A DNA stretch of 42,766 bases from Promethearchaeota archaeon (GTDB taxonomy: Archaea; Asgardarchaeota; Lokiarchaeia; Sigynarchaeales; SOKP01): positions 1 through 42,766 of the forward strand of contig JAUXAJ010000007.1 of NCBI GenBank assembly GCA_030620005.1, in the 5' to 3' direction. Positions 1 to 8,439 of this stretch are shown here, one piece after another. The notes under the pieces were generated by a model. It searched no databases and was not told the origin of the DNA. It worked only from the letters and a program-made list of their open reading frames with translations. Both the position numbers and the translations under genes were made by a program. Each line of letters opens with the position of its first letter. Positions within the stretch are counted from its first letter, which is position 1.

Positions 1-1
1 G

Positions 2-181
2 TTTCATTTAGATTTAAAAAAAATAAAATTTGAAGGAAAGGAAGTACCCGTGACATTAAGGCAATCTGATAGATATGGTGCTATTGTATTGGCTGAGCAA
101 TTAAAGTCCATGATTTTAAAGGGAGAATTTCCATTAAAAAAACCAACTGGCAAATTAGAATTTTTTAAAACTATAAAATAA
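2..181 (+). CDS. C-terminal end of a homocysteine-biosynthesis (HcyBio/DUF39-type) protein, partial
   Basis: The window opens inside a reading frame (frame 2) that stays open to a TAA at 179-181, leaving about 59 residues. The tail contains VTLRQSDRYGA followed by LAEQLKSMILKGEFPL. This resembles my recollection of the C-terminus of the DUF39/HcyBio family, where a conserved RQSDR stretch is followed by a helix and a GEF-x-L motif. Members of that family are implicated in sulfur incorporation during homocysteine synthesis in anaerobic archaea and bacteria. The start and the catalytic part lie outside the window, so length and active site cannot be checked. The family call is from memory of the motif. 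Confidence 0.55.
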   Translation, partial: FHLDLKKIKFEGKEVPVTLRQSDRYGAIVLAEQLKSMILKGEFPLKKPTGKLEFFKTIK

Positions 182-256
182 GAAAATGATAAATATTTAC
201 ATTTTTTTAATAAATTAAACGAATAAAAAAAAGCAAACATATTAAACAAATAATAG

Positions 257-1624
257 GTGAAAAACATTACATCAAATTCAAAATCTGAAATTAAAGTAGT
301 TGAAAAATTCTCATTTGCGATTTTAAATTTAGGGAATATTCCGATCATGACTATGCTTGGCGGATTTCTATTAATTTTCTACGTAGATATTGTAGGGCTT
401 GATCCAATCGCTATTGCCACCCTATTCCTTATTTCAAGAATAGTTGATGCATTTAATGATCCAATCACGGGATTCATCATAGATCATTTACCAAATACGA
501 AATGGGGTCGATTCCGCCCTTACTTAATTATAGGAAGTCTCATATGCTCATTTAATTTTATTTTACTTTGGTTAGGTCCGAGCATGGCAACAAATGGGAA
601 ATTAGTCATAGCGTATGTTTCGTATTTATTAATTGGCATAACATTCGATTTGATGGATATCCCGTTGAATTCGATGATACCTGTAATGACAACCACTGCA
701 AAAGAAAGAAATATTTTATCTAGAATTAAAGGATTTTCATATTTACTTGGTGCCTTGCTAATTATGATTATGGTCATTCCTATAATAGAGAGTTTTACAA
801 CTCCACGTGATGGGTACCATTTTTTCATCATTTCAGTAGGGATTTTCGTTTTCGCATTTTCTTTGGTTGGAACTCTCGGAGTTAAAGAAAGAGTGTCTCA
901 AATCACAAAAGAAAAATATCACTTAAAAGATATTTACAAAATACTTGGATCGAAACCTGTTGTTATAAATTTTGCTGGTAATTTACTTTTTTCTATTGGA
1001 TCGGGTGCCACTTCAGCGATGATTATTTTCTTCTGGACTTATGTCGTGGGAATCCCTATTTTATATAGTATTGCTGCGGTCGTGAATTTATTTGGAATTA
1101 TTATTGGCACGATAATCAGTTCTCCAATTTCAAACAAAGCTGGAAAAAAATCAACAATGGTAATAGGTCTAATTATTCTAGGAGCACTTCAAGTCCTTAT
1201 TTTACTCATACCATCAACTCAAGTTTCTTTGATATATATCCTCTTATTCATAATTGGAATTGGGTATGGTCTTACGATGGCTGTTGCTTATGGAATTTCT
1301 GCCGATACAGTAGATTATGTTGAATTGGAGCAAGGTTATAGAACGGAAGCTGCAATAGCATCTTTAAGTTCATTCGTTACGAAAACGGCTTTGGGAATTG
1401 GATCTGCCATGGCAGCTTATATTTTAGCATTTACAGGTTATGTACCAAATGTGGCACAAACTGAGCAAGCAATTCTAGGGATTTATATTGGAACCTTTCT
1501 GTTCCCTGGTTTATTAGCCATAATGGCATGTATTATTTACAAAATTGGGTATCCCTTAACTAAAGAAAAGAATAAAGAAATAGCCCTTGAATTATCAGAA
1601 CGTCGAAAAATGGCAAATAATTAA
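257..1624 (+). CDS. GPH-family sugar:cation symporter (MFS superfamily)
   Basis: 455-residue integral membrane protein with about 12 hydrophobic helices. The N-terminus (residues 13-50, with FVDIVGLDP-like sequence after the first helix) and the loop DAFNDPITGFIIDHLPNTKWGR (about residues 66-87) match the glycoside-pentoside-hexuronide:cation symporter family, whose signature is D-x2-DP-x2-G with a charged WGR-type loop. It would import a sugar or uronide with Na+ or H+. The start is GTG at 257; the first in-frame ATG lies inside helix 1 and would destroy it. The rhamnosidase gene follows 108 bases downstream on the same strand, so the pair is probably an uptake-and-hydrolysis unit. Substrate is inferred from that neighbour only. 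Confidence 0.85.
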   Translation: MKNITSNSKSEIKVVEKFSFAILNLGNIPIMTMLGGFLLIFYVDIVGLDPIAIATLFLISRIVDAFNDPITGFIIDHLPNTKWGRFRPYLIIGSLICSFNFILLWLGPSMATNGKLVIAYVSYLLIGITFDLMDIPLNSMIPVMTTTAKERNILSRIKGFSYLLGALLIMIMVIPIIESFTTPRDGYHFFIISVGIFVFAFSLVGTLGVKERVSQITKEKYHLKDIYKILGSKPVVINFAGNLLFSIGSGATSAMIIFFWTYVVGIPILYSIAAVVNLFGIIIGTIISSPISNKAGKKSTMVIGLIILGALQVLILLIPSTQVSLIYILLFIIGIGYGLTMAVAYGISADTVDYVELEQGYRTEAAIASLSSFVTKTALGIGSAMAAYILAFTGYVPNVAQTEQAILGIYIGTFLFPGLLAIMACIIYKIGYPLTKEKNKEIALELSERRKMANN

Positions 1625-1732
1625 CAATATTTACTCATGAAATATATTTCTATTTATTTCTTTAATTTTAATATGACCTCATAATATCGAAACATATAAA
1701 AATTCGTAAATTTTTGGCTGTGGGCTAAAAAA

Positions 1733-4700
1733 ATGTCTTTTAATGAAAATGATATCGAATGGGAAGAATTTAAAAACCCTCATAAGTCTTCTCGCCCCAT
1801 GGTAAGATGGTGGTGGCCAGGACTTGATGTGGAAAAGGAAGAATTAGTTAATGAAGTTAAAGAGCTCGATGAAGCAGGATTTTTAGGTGCAGAAATACAG
1901 AGCTTCATGATTGGATGTCCAATAGGTTTGGAAAAAACTGATAGAGACCGAGCCGAAAGAAGTCATCGTTACATGCAACCCTACTATTTTGAGATGATTG
2001 AGGCTGTTCTTGACGAAGCAAAAAAAAGAGAAATGATCATTGACATAACAGAAAATTCTGCATGGCCCGCTGGAGGTGTCGATATCACTAAAGACCTATC
2101 CATGAAAATATTATTATTTGGACAAAAAATGATAAAAGGTGGGAAGCGCTATAAAGGGGAGATTCCTTTATACAAAAAACTTCTTTTCTGGCGCATCTCA
2201 AAACCATTATCGCGAGTTATTGATAGGTTTTCAGCTAATACTGGAGATTTACTCCGCCGTACAATTTTTTCAATGGAATATTTAGACGATGACATGCAAC
2301 TTTTAGCAGTGATTGCTGCTAAACCGATAGGAAAACACGGAAAAGTACATTTATTTCGAAAGAAAACGCATTTTATTGAGAGAAATTCAATAATTGATCT
2401 TACTGGTAAAGTCAAGGATAAAATATTAGAATGGGATGTACCGGAAGGAAAATGGCAGATTTTCACATTCTATAAGGGACCATCGGGAGCTCAACCTCTT
2501 TTTGATGCTCGAATGACTGTAGATGGATTGAGTTTAGTCATGGATCATTTTAGTTCTAAACCAATTCTTCATCACCTTGAAGAACATTTTGGCAAAGGCA
2601 AAAAATATTTCGGAGAACATTACGGCAAAACATTCCGTGCCTTCTTCACGGATTCGCTTGAATTAAGTTCCGATTGGCATTGGACAGATGGTTTTCTAGA
2701 GAGATTTAAAGAACTTCGAGGTTATGATTTGACACCCTATTTACCAATAATATATATTCCTAGAAGGCATAACAAATACCTTCTCGCCATGCTCGGTCAG
2801 GGTGTTCCATGTTTTGATATTGAAGGTGAAGATGGAGATCGTGTTAGATATGATTATGAGAAGACCCTATCAGATTTATTTTGCGATGAATATGTTAAAA
2901 CAATGGCAGATTGGGCTGAGAAGAATAATGTTTTAAGCAGGATTCAAGCATATGGATTTACTGCTGATACCTTGCGAGCCTGGGGGTTATCTCACATCCC
3001 CGAAACTGAACAACTCTATGCCGGAGGGGTTATAGATTTTCTCAAATTTGCAGCTTCAGCTGGATTGATTTATGAAAAACCTATTGTAACCGCTGAATCA
3101 CACATATACATGTATAGAGATTACATGACAACACCCTTGAAATGGAAGATCGCTGCTGACAGGTTATTTATTTCAGGAATTAATCTATTAATCTATCATG
3201 GGTTTCCATATCAGAATCCACTCTTTCCTTATCCTGGATTTCATTACTCAACTCCATATATCTCAAATCAAATGAAATTTAGTACTAATTTCAGTAGAAC
3301 TAATCCATTTTGGGAATTTTTTCCTATAATGAATGCATATATCACTAGATGCCAACATGTATTACAACGCGGGAAAACAGATTGCAAAATAGGTATCTAT
3401 TTCCCTTTATTAAACTATTGCGATTCCATTTTAAAAAGAGAGGAGCTCATGGGGGGATATTTAGACGATCAGGATTGCGATCCCGTAAAATCTATGTATG
3501 TAGGTCAATTAAAAGAAAAAGGATTAGACGAGCATGAGATGTGGACAAAAAAACAACTAGAATTAGCTGATAAATTAATGAATAACGGGTATTCATATGT
3601 TCACATTAATGAAGAATCGATATTAGACGCAAAAATCGAAGGAAATACGTTAAAGATCGGTATATGTGATTTAAAAACCCTATTAATGCATGATATTGAA
3701 GCTATTTCAGTTGAATTAGCAGAGAGAATTAAGGAATTCGCAGAAGCAGGAATTCCCGTATTATTTTTAAACGAAATACCTCATAGACAACCCGGATTTC
3801 TCGACCAAGAAGAAAATAACAAGAGAATAAATACAATATTGCAAGATAAAATCCGAGATAAAATTCATTTCCTTGATAATGAAATGGATATAATTCAATA
3901 CATCAATGGAAAACTGCAGATTAATCCTCAAATATTATTTAAAAAAGAACAACCAACGATAAAATACATACATAAAAAGACTAAAAATTCTGATATTTTC
4001 TTTTTACGACATTCAAATAAACTACCATTGACTCTTAAAGTGAAATTTAATAATGTCAAAAAAGTGCCTCACATGTTAAATCCATGGAATGGTGAGGTTC
4101 AGCAAGCTGCACAATACAAGATGGAAAATAATTGTACTATCATGAATTTACACTTCGTTGGGTATGGATCGTTAATTATAGAATTTAAAGAGGGGGAGGA
4201 ACTTCTACATCTTGAAGAAACACCTGTAAAAATAGAAAGAACTGAAGATGGAACCTTACATGGATTGATTGAAGAAATCGGAACGCATAAATTTAAATTA
4301 AAGGATGGTTCTGAGAAAGTTGTTTCTGTTTTAAAAAATGAGCTTACACATCCCATAATGCTGAAGGACTGGGATTTTCACACTGATTTCAGAGAACACA
4401 CCGGAGGAATCGTTCCAATAGATCTAACCATGAAATATAATAAAGATTGGCGTAAAATTAAAAAATTAAAATATTCCTCTTCAAAAGGGACATATAGTTC
4501 ATCTTTTAATTTAGAATCTGAACATCTCAAACAAGGAACTAGACTAATTCTCTCTTTAGGTAGAGTTGGTAATGTAGCAATTGTTAAAATAAATGGAAGT
4601 GAACTCGATCCGATAATGGTTTATCCATTTGAGGTCGATATAACAAGCCAAGTTGTCAAGGGTCAAAATGAGATTGAGATTCATGTCATACCAACCTTGA

Positions 4701-4831
4701 AAAACCGTTTAGTAGGGTATGCAAAAAAAGGTGGAAAAGATTGGAGAAACCACAAAAAAAAGGTTCTCATGCCATCTGGTCTTTTAGAACCAGTAATTAT
4801 TCATCAAAAAAAGGAGGTAATATTTAAATGA
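1733..4831 (+). CDS. GH106-type alpha-L-rhamnosidase, cytoplasmic
   Basis: 1032 residues. The N-terminal signature SSRPMVRWWWPGLDV (about residues 20-34), then EVKELDEAGFLGAEIQSF, is the hallmark opening of GH106-like enzymes. The large catalytic part (roughly residues 10-830) includes FFTDSLELSSDWHWTDGF and a TAESHIYMY segment. The last ~140 residues (from about 890) look like a beta-sandwich that binds sugar. GH106 enzymes remove terminal alpha-L-rhamnose from plant or algal glycans such as rhamnogalacturonan. There is no signal peptide or membrane segment, so it should act on short oligosaccharides in the cytoplasm after import by the neighbouring symporter. The TGA stop at 4829-4831 overlaps the ATG of the next ORF. 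A related unclassified glycosidase remains possible. Confidence 0.75.
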   Translation: MSFNENDIEWEEFKNPHKSSRPMVRWWWPGLDVEKEELVNEVKELDEAGFLGAEIQSFMIGCPIGLEKTDRDRAERSHRYMQPYYFEMIEAVLDEAKKREMIIDITENSAWPAGGVDITKDLSMKILLFGQKMIKGGKRYKGEIPLYKKLLFWRISKPLSRVIDRFSANTGDLLRRTIFSMEYLDDDMQLLAVIAAKPIGKHGKVHLFRKKTHFIERNSIIDLTGKVKDKILEWDVPEGKWQIFTFYKGPSGAQPLFDARMTVDGLSLVMDHFSSKPILHHLEEHFGKGKKYFGEHYGKTFRAFFTDSLELSSDWHWTDGFLERFKELRGYDLTPYLPIIYIPRRHNKYLLAMLGQGVPCFDIEGEDGDRVRYDYEKTLSDLFCDEYVKTMADWAEKNNVLSRIQAYGFTADTLRAWGLSHIPETEQLYAGGVIDFLKFAASAGLIYEKPIVTAESHIYMYRDYMTTPLKWKIAADRLFISGINLLIYHGFPYQNPLFPYPGFHYSTPYISNQMKFSTNFSRTNPFWEFFPIMNAYITRCQHVLQRGKTDCKIGIYFPLLNYCDSILKREELMGGYLDDQDCDPVKSMYVGQLKEKGLDEHEMWTKKQLELADKLMNNGYSYVHINEESILDAKIEGNTLKIGICDLKTLLMHDIEAISVELAERIKEFAEAGIPVLFLNEIPHRQPGFLDQEENNKRINTILQDKIRDKIHFLDNEMDIIQYINGKLQINPQILFKKEQPTIKYIHKKTKNSDIFFLRHSNKLPLTLKVKFNNVKKVPHMLNPWNGEVQQAAQYKMENNCTIMNLHFVGYGSLIIEFKEGEELLHLEETPVKIERTEDGTLHGLIEEIGTHKFKLKDGSEKVVSVLKNELTHPIMLKDWDFHTDFREHTGGIVPIDLTMKYNKDWRKIKKLKYSSSKGTYSSSFNLESEHLKQGTRLILSLGRVGNVAIVKINGSELDPIMVYPFEVDITSQVVKGQNEIEIHVIPTLKNRLVGYAKKGGKDWRNHKKKVLMPSGLLEPVIIHQKKEVIFK

Positions 4832-5064
4832 TTGAAGAAGCGCATGAATTAGCAAAAAAGAATTTGCAAAAGCAGGAGCAGAAGCGAATCCGTTTACTAT
4901 TAGTAAACCATCTTTTATAAAAAATGGCTGATGAGAGCAAATATATCATACTTCGTGATTATAATTATAAACAAGAAGAATTTGAAAAATATCTGATATC
5001 TATAAGAAGATTAGATTTACTAGAATATAATCCCGATAAATCAACTATTGATTATTATTTTTAA
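4828..5064 (+). pseudogene. Small gene downstream of the rhamnosidase, interrupted in frame
   Basis: A strong Shine-Dalgarno (GGAGGT at 4813-4818) sits nine bases before ATG 4828, which overlaps the rhamnosidase stop (ATGA), a clear coupling signal. The ORF ends after 30 residues at TAA 4918-4920. Two codons later the same frame resumes at ATG 4924 and encodes 46 well-formed residues (starting MADESKYIILRDYNY) to TAA 5062-5064. Between 4866 and 4925 another frame reads AKAGAEANPFTISKPSFIKNG. One missing base near 4863-4870 and one extra base near 4915-4925, both at homopolymers, would therefore give a continuous protein of about 80 residues. I do not recognise the family. It may be a decayed gene, two micro-ORFs, or a gene hit by homopolymer sequencing errors. 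Confidence 0.45.
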
Positions 5065-5112
5065 AATAACCATAAAATTTATTTTTTGTCTTTCTATTTA
5101 ACTTATATTCAA

Positions 5113-5556
5113 ATGTCTGAATTAAAATTAGATAAATTCGATCAAATTGGGATTGTTGTTCGAGATATCGAAAAAGCAGCTAAACTTTATGGTGCCCTTT
5201 TTGAATTTAAAGGCAGTATAAATATTGTAGAACAAAGCGCAAATGTGATCCGCCACGGTCAAGAAGTGCTAATTAATATGAAGAAGATAATGGGCCACTT
5301 CGGAAGTAAACAGCTAGAAATTGTACAAGTAATTAACGCAACGGGTCCTAATTTATACTCTGAATTTGTTGAAGCAGGTAATACAGGATTACACCATATC
5401 GGAATTTATGTTAAAGATGCAGAAAAATTTATTGATCAGTTTAAAACAAAATTTAACATTGAAATTGCCCAAGTAGGAAAAGTAGGCAAGCTTTCATTTA
5501 CTTACTTGGATACGAAAGATATTTTGGGTTATTATATCGAGTTAATACAATTCTGA
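5113..5556 (+). CDS. VOC-superfamily protein (glyoxalase / methylmalonyl-CoA epimerase-like)
   Basis: 147 residues when started at ATG 5113 (MSELKLDKF). A longer frame from TTG 5086 adds nine residues without domain content. It has two beta-alpha-beta-beta-beta units: the first begins FDQIGIVVRDIEKAAKLY, the second LHHIGIYVKDAEKFIDQF. Candidate metal ligands sit at the family positions: Gln in FDQIG, Glu in QLEIVQV, His in LHHIG and Glu in YYIELIQF. Length and pattern match methylmalonyl-CoA epimerase and lactoylglutathione-lyase relatives, but nothing fixes the substrate. It stands alone, 159 bases before the ThDP enzyme gene on the same strand, so a functional link to that gene is possible but unproven. 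Confidence 0.75.
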   Translation: MSELKLDKFDQIGIVVRDIEKAAKLYGALFEFKGSINIVEQSANVIRHGQEVLINMKKIMGHFGSKQLEIVQVINATGPNLYSEFVEAGNTGLHHIGIYVKDAEKFIDQFKTKFNIEIAQVGKVGKLSFTYLDTKDILGYYIELIQF

Positions 5557-5715
5557 TAATTAATTTTAAATTTCTATTTAATGCAAAAAACTTTATTTTA
5601 GAATTAAAATACTTTTTCTTCACGTCTAAGCAAAAATCTTATCATTCCTTGATCATGATTTATTCATTTATTTCTTCTAAAAAGATTTATTTTTCATTTA
5701 AGATTCAATTAAATT

Positions 5716-7452
5716 ATGTCTAAACAACAATTAAATGGGGGAGATCTAGTAATTAGATCCTTGCTAAAAGAAGGAGTTTCAAAAATCTTTGGACTCGTTG
5801 GCGGAGAATTACTAAGAATTTATGATGCGGTGGAACGTTACGGTCGAGAGGAAGGTATTAACACGGTGATGGTTAGACACGAACAAGCCGGGGGTCATAT
5901 GGCAGACGCTTGGGCCAGGGCAACTGGAGAGATTGGTGTTTGTCTAGGTACTGCGGGGCCCGGTGTGACTCATTTAATACCTGCTATCGCTGTTGCATGG
6001 GCAGACTCAATCCCAATCCTCGTTATTGGAGCACAGGTTGCAAGACCCTTCGATGACACTGGAATTCTCCAAGGAGGTCTTGATCAAATGTCATTAATGA
6101 AGCCCATTACCAAATTACAAATTTCAGTCGAGGATCCTTACGAAATTCCTAAGGCTATTCAAAGAGCCATTAAGACCGCAATGTCTGGCAGAAGAGGCCC
6201 TGTTTTCTTAGAACTTAGGGAGACTGCTCTTGTAAGAGAGGCAACTGACGAAGATTTAAAAAATATTTTGGATCCAGAAAAATATAGGGCCATGTTTCGT
6301 CCGAATGGAAACAATGAAGCAATTAAAGCTGCAGTTGAAATTTTAAAACATGCTAAAAGTCCAATCATAGTTGCTGGCGGGGGAATTCACGCATCAGGCG
6401 CGTTTGAAGAGTTAAGAAAGTTATCAGAAACCTATAATATACCTACAGGTACAACTTTGAATGGAATTGGTTCAATAGACGTCACCAAAAAAACATATTT
6501 AGGTTCATATTTAATGGCAAACGCTTATCGTAAGGCTGCTTCTGAAGCGGATGTAGTATTATCATTAGGTTGTAAATGGGATTATACAATACTTTATGGA
6601 GCACCTCCAATTTGGAACCAAAATCAAAAAATAATTCAAGTTGATATTGATCCAGAAATAATTGGAAGGAATAGACCTGTTGAAGTTGGGATTGTTGGAG
6701 ATGCGAAAGCGGTGCTCGTTCAATTATTAAACGAAATGGAAAAGAATTTGCCTAAAGAAAAAATAACAGATTGGTCTGAGTGGAATGATGTTCTTATAGA
6801 ACTGCGAAAGAATGACGCCTTAGCTATTGAAAAAGTGTTAAAATACGAAAAGCTACCCATGAAACCTGAAAGGCTTGCATATGAAGTGCTAGATTTTATT
6901 GAAGCGGATACTCAACTAATTTTGGATGGAGGAGATATTGCTGTCTTTACATTCGGATTATTAAGTAACTTTCCTCGTGAACCTAGGAGTTTTTATTATC
7001 CAATATCAATGGGGCATTTAGGTACAGGAATTCCATACGCAATTGGAGCAAAAATAGCTAAGCCAGATAAACAGGTTGTATGTATAACTGGTGATGGTAG
7101 TTTCATGTTCAATGTTCAAGAATTAGAGACAGCCGTAAGATTAAATTTGCCAATAATTATCTTAATTGCGAACAATAGCTGTTGGGGCATGATAAAATCA
7201 GGACAAAAAAATAGTCTAAAAAAGAGATATTGTGATGTTGACTTTCCACCAACAAATTACGCAGCAATTGCAAAAGGTTTTGGATGTTATAGCGAGAAGA
7301 TTGATAAACCCGAAGATATTAAACCTGCCTTACGACGCTCGATTGAATCAGGCAAGCCTTCTGTAATTGATGTAAATATAGCGTTTGAAACGCCTATTGC
7401 CATGAAAGTAATTGCACTTTTCAAGAAAAGTAAAGGGTTATTTGGAAAATAA
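5716..7452 (+). CDS. Thiamine diphosphate-dependent enzyme, acetolactate synthase large-subunit-like
   Basis: 578 residues with the three-domain layout of the family. The N-terminal Pyr domain carries the catalytic glutamate in VRHEQAGGHMADAWARATG (Glu56). The central domain contains IIVAGGGIHASGA. The C-terminal PP domain has the ThDP/Mg motif GDG at 459-461 running to the NN pair near 486. Such enzymes decarboxylate or ligate 2-oxo acids (acetolactate synthase, benzoylformate decarboxylase, glyoxylate carboligase). Because no regulatory-subunit gene is adjacent and the next genes are an SDR and an aminotransferase, a catabolic carboligase or decarboxylase is as likely as branched-chain amino-acid synthesis. 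Start ATG 5716 is the first in frame. Exact substrate unknown. Confidence 0.8.
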   Translation: MSKQQLNGGDLVIRSLLKEGVSKIFGLVGGELLRIYDAVERYGREEGINTVMVRHEQAGGHMADAWARATGEIGVCLGTAGPGVTHLIPAIAVAWADSIPILVIGAQVARPFDDTGILQGGLDQMSLMKPITKLQISVEDPYEIPKAIQRAIKTAMSGRRGPVFLELRETALVREATDEDLKNILDPEKYRAMFRPNGNNEAIKAAVEILKHAKSPIIVAGGGIHASGAFEELRKLSETYNIPTGTTLNGIGSIDVTKKTYLGSYLMANAYRKAASEADVVLSLGCKWDYTILYGAPPIWNQNQKIIQVDIDPEIIGRNRPVEVGIVGDAKAVLVQLLNEMEKNLPKEKITDWSEWNDVLIELRKNDALAIEKVLKYEKLPMKPERLAYEVLDFIEADTQLILDGGDIAVFTFGLLSNFPREPRSFYYPISMGHLGTGIPYAIGAKIAKPDKQVVCITGDGSFMFNVQELETAVRLNLPIIILIANNSCWGMIKSGQKNSLKKRYCDVDFPPTNYAAIAKGFGCYSEKIDKPEDIKPALRRSIESGKPSVIDVNIAFETPIAMKVIALFKKSKGLFGK

Positions 7453-7578
7453 TGTAAAATTTACCTTTTTTTTATTTTACTAAACCATAACTTAAAATAA
7501 TTTACATAAATCTTTCAACATTTTATAAATATATTATATTAATCAAATTTTAAAAGAAATAGGATGAGAAGTTAAAAA

Positions 7579-8382
7579 ATGAGTGGTGACAAATTTTTAG
7601 AAGGGAAAATTGCTCTAATAACCGGAGCGGGTGGTGGTTTTGGGCGCGAAATGGCAAAAATATTTGCCAATAGAGGGGCTAATTTAGTTATAAACGATAT
7701 TAACATGGAAGGCTTAGAAGAAACCAGAGACATGATTTTGAAAGATCATGAAGTAGATATTCTTCTTGCAAAAGCGGATATCTCAAAATCAGAAGAAGTT
7801 AACCGGATGGCAAAAAATGTGTTTGAAAAATTTGATAATGTCTTTCTTTTAGTAAATAACGCGGGGATTGATGGAGGGCTATATACATCTTTAAAAATTA
7901 AAGAAAATGCCTTTGATAAGGTCATGGGTGTTAATGTTAAGGGGACATGGAATGTAACCAAGGCGTTTTATAGGAACATGAAGCGACAAAGACAATTTGA
8001 ACCCGTAAGAGGTAAGATCATAAATATTGCATCCTGCGGAGGAACGGCAAATGGATTAAATCCAATGATAGGGACTTATTCTGCAAGTAAGGCAACAGTT
8101 ATTGCCTTTACCAAGCTCTGGGCGTTAGAGCTCGGGCCAAGCAACATAACAGTAAATGCTATTTCGCCAGGAGTGTTTTTAACACCAATTTATAATAACG
8201 ATCCTAAACTAATTCGACAATTTTTAGAAACGAGAAAAGTCAAAATTCCGATAGACAAGATTGGTGAATCAAAATGGGTTGCCGAACTCGCTTTGTTCTT
8301 AGCATCTCCAACCGCAGATTACATGACTGGTCAGAATTTAGTTCTAGACGGCGGAATGACCCTTTCTATCAATAAAATGTAG
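7579..8382 (+). CDS. Short-chain dehydrogenase/reductase (SDR)
   Basis: 267 residues with every classical SDR landmark: nucleotide-binding TGAGGGFG (about residues 15-22), NNAG near residue 95, a catalytic Ser in the NIASCGG region, the Tyr-x3-Lys pair in TYSASKA, and a C-terminal GQNLVLDGG. It should be a soluble NAD(P)-dependent oxidoreductase acting on an alcohol or ketone. An acidic end to the second beta strand (VINDIN) favours NAD over NADP. It has its own upstream A+T-rich region with a TATA-like stretch near 7525-7538, and it follows the ThDP enzyme gene by 126 bases. The preferred substrate could be the hydroxy-ketone product of that enzyme, but this is inference from position alone. 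Confidence 0.85.
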   Translation: MSGDKFLEGKIALITGAGGGFGREMAKIFANRGANLVINDINMEGLEETRDMILKDHEVDILLAKADISKSEEVNRMAKNVFEKFDNVFLLVNNAGIDGGLYTSLKIKENAFDKVMGVNVKGTWNVTKAFYRNMKRQRQFEPVRGKIINIASCGGTANGLNPMIGTYSASKATVIAFTKLWALELGPSNITVNAISPGVFLTPIYNNDPKLIRQFLETRKVKIPIDKIGESKWVAELALFLASPTADYMTGQNLVLDGGMTLSINKM

Positions 8383-8413
8383 GAAAAAAGAAAATTAACT
8401 TTTTTCTTCTACA
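8379..8413. terminator. Inverted repeat between convergent genes, probable bidirectional terminator
   Basis: TGTAG (8379-8383) pairs with CTACA (8409-8413). Inside, an A-run plus G pairs with C plus a T-run, so either strand transcribes a hairpin containing a U-rich stretch. It overlaps the TAG stop of the SDR gene and lies just past the stop of the convergent aminotransferase. Confidence 0.5.
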
Positions 8414-8439
8414 AAAAATATTTTTTTTATAATAAAATT

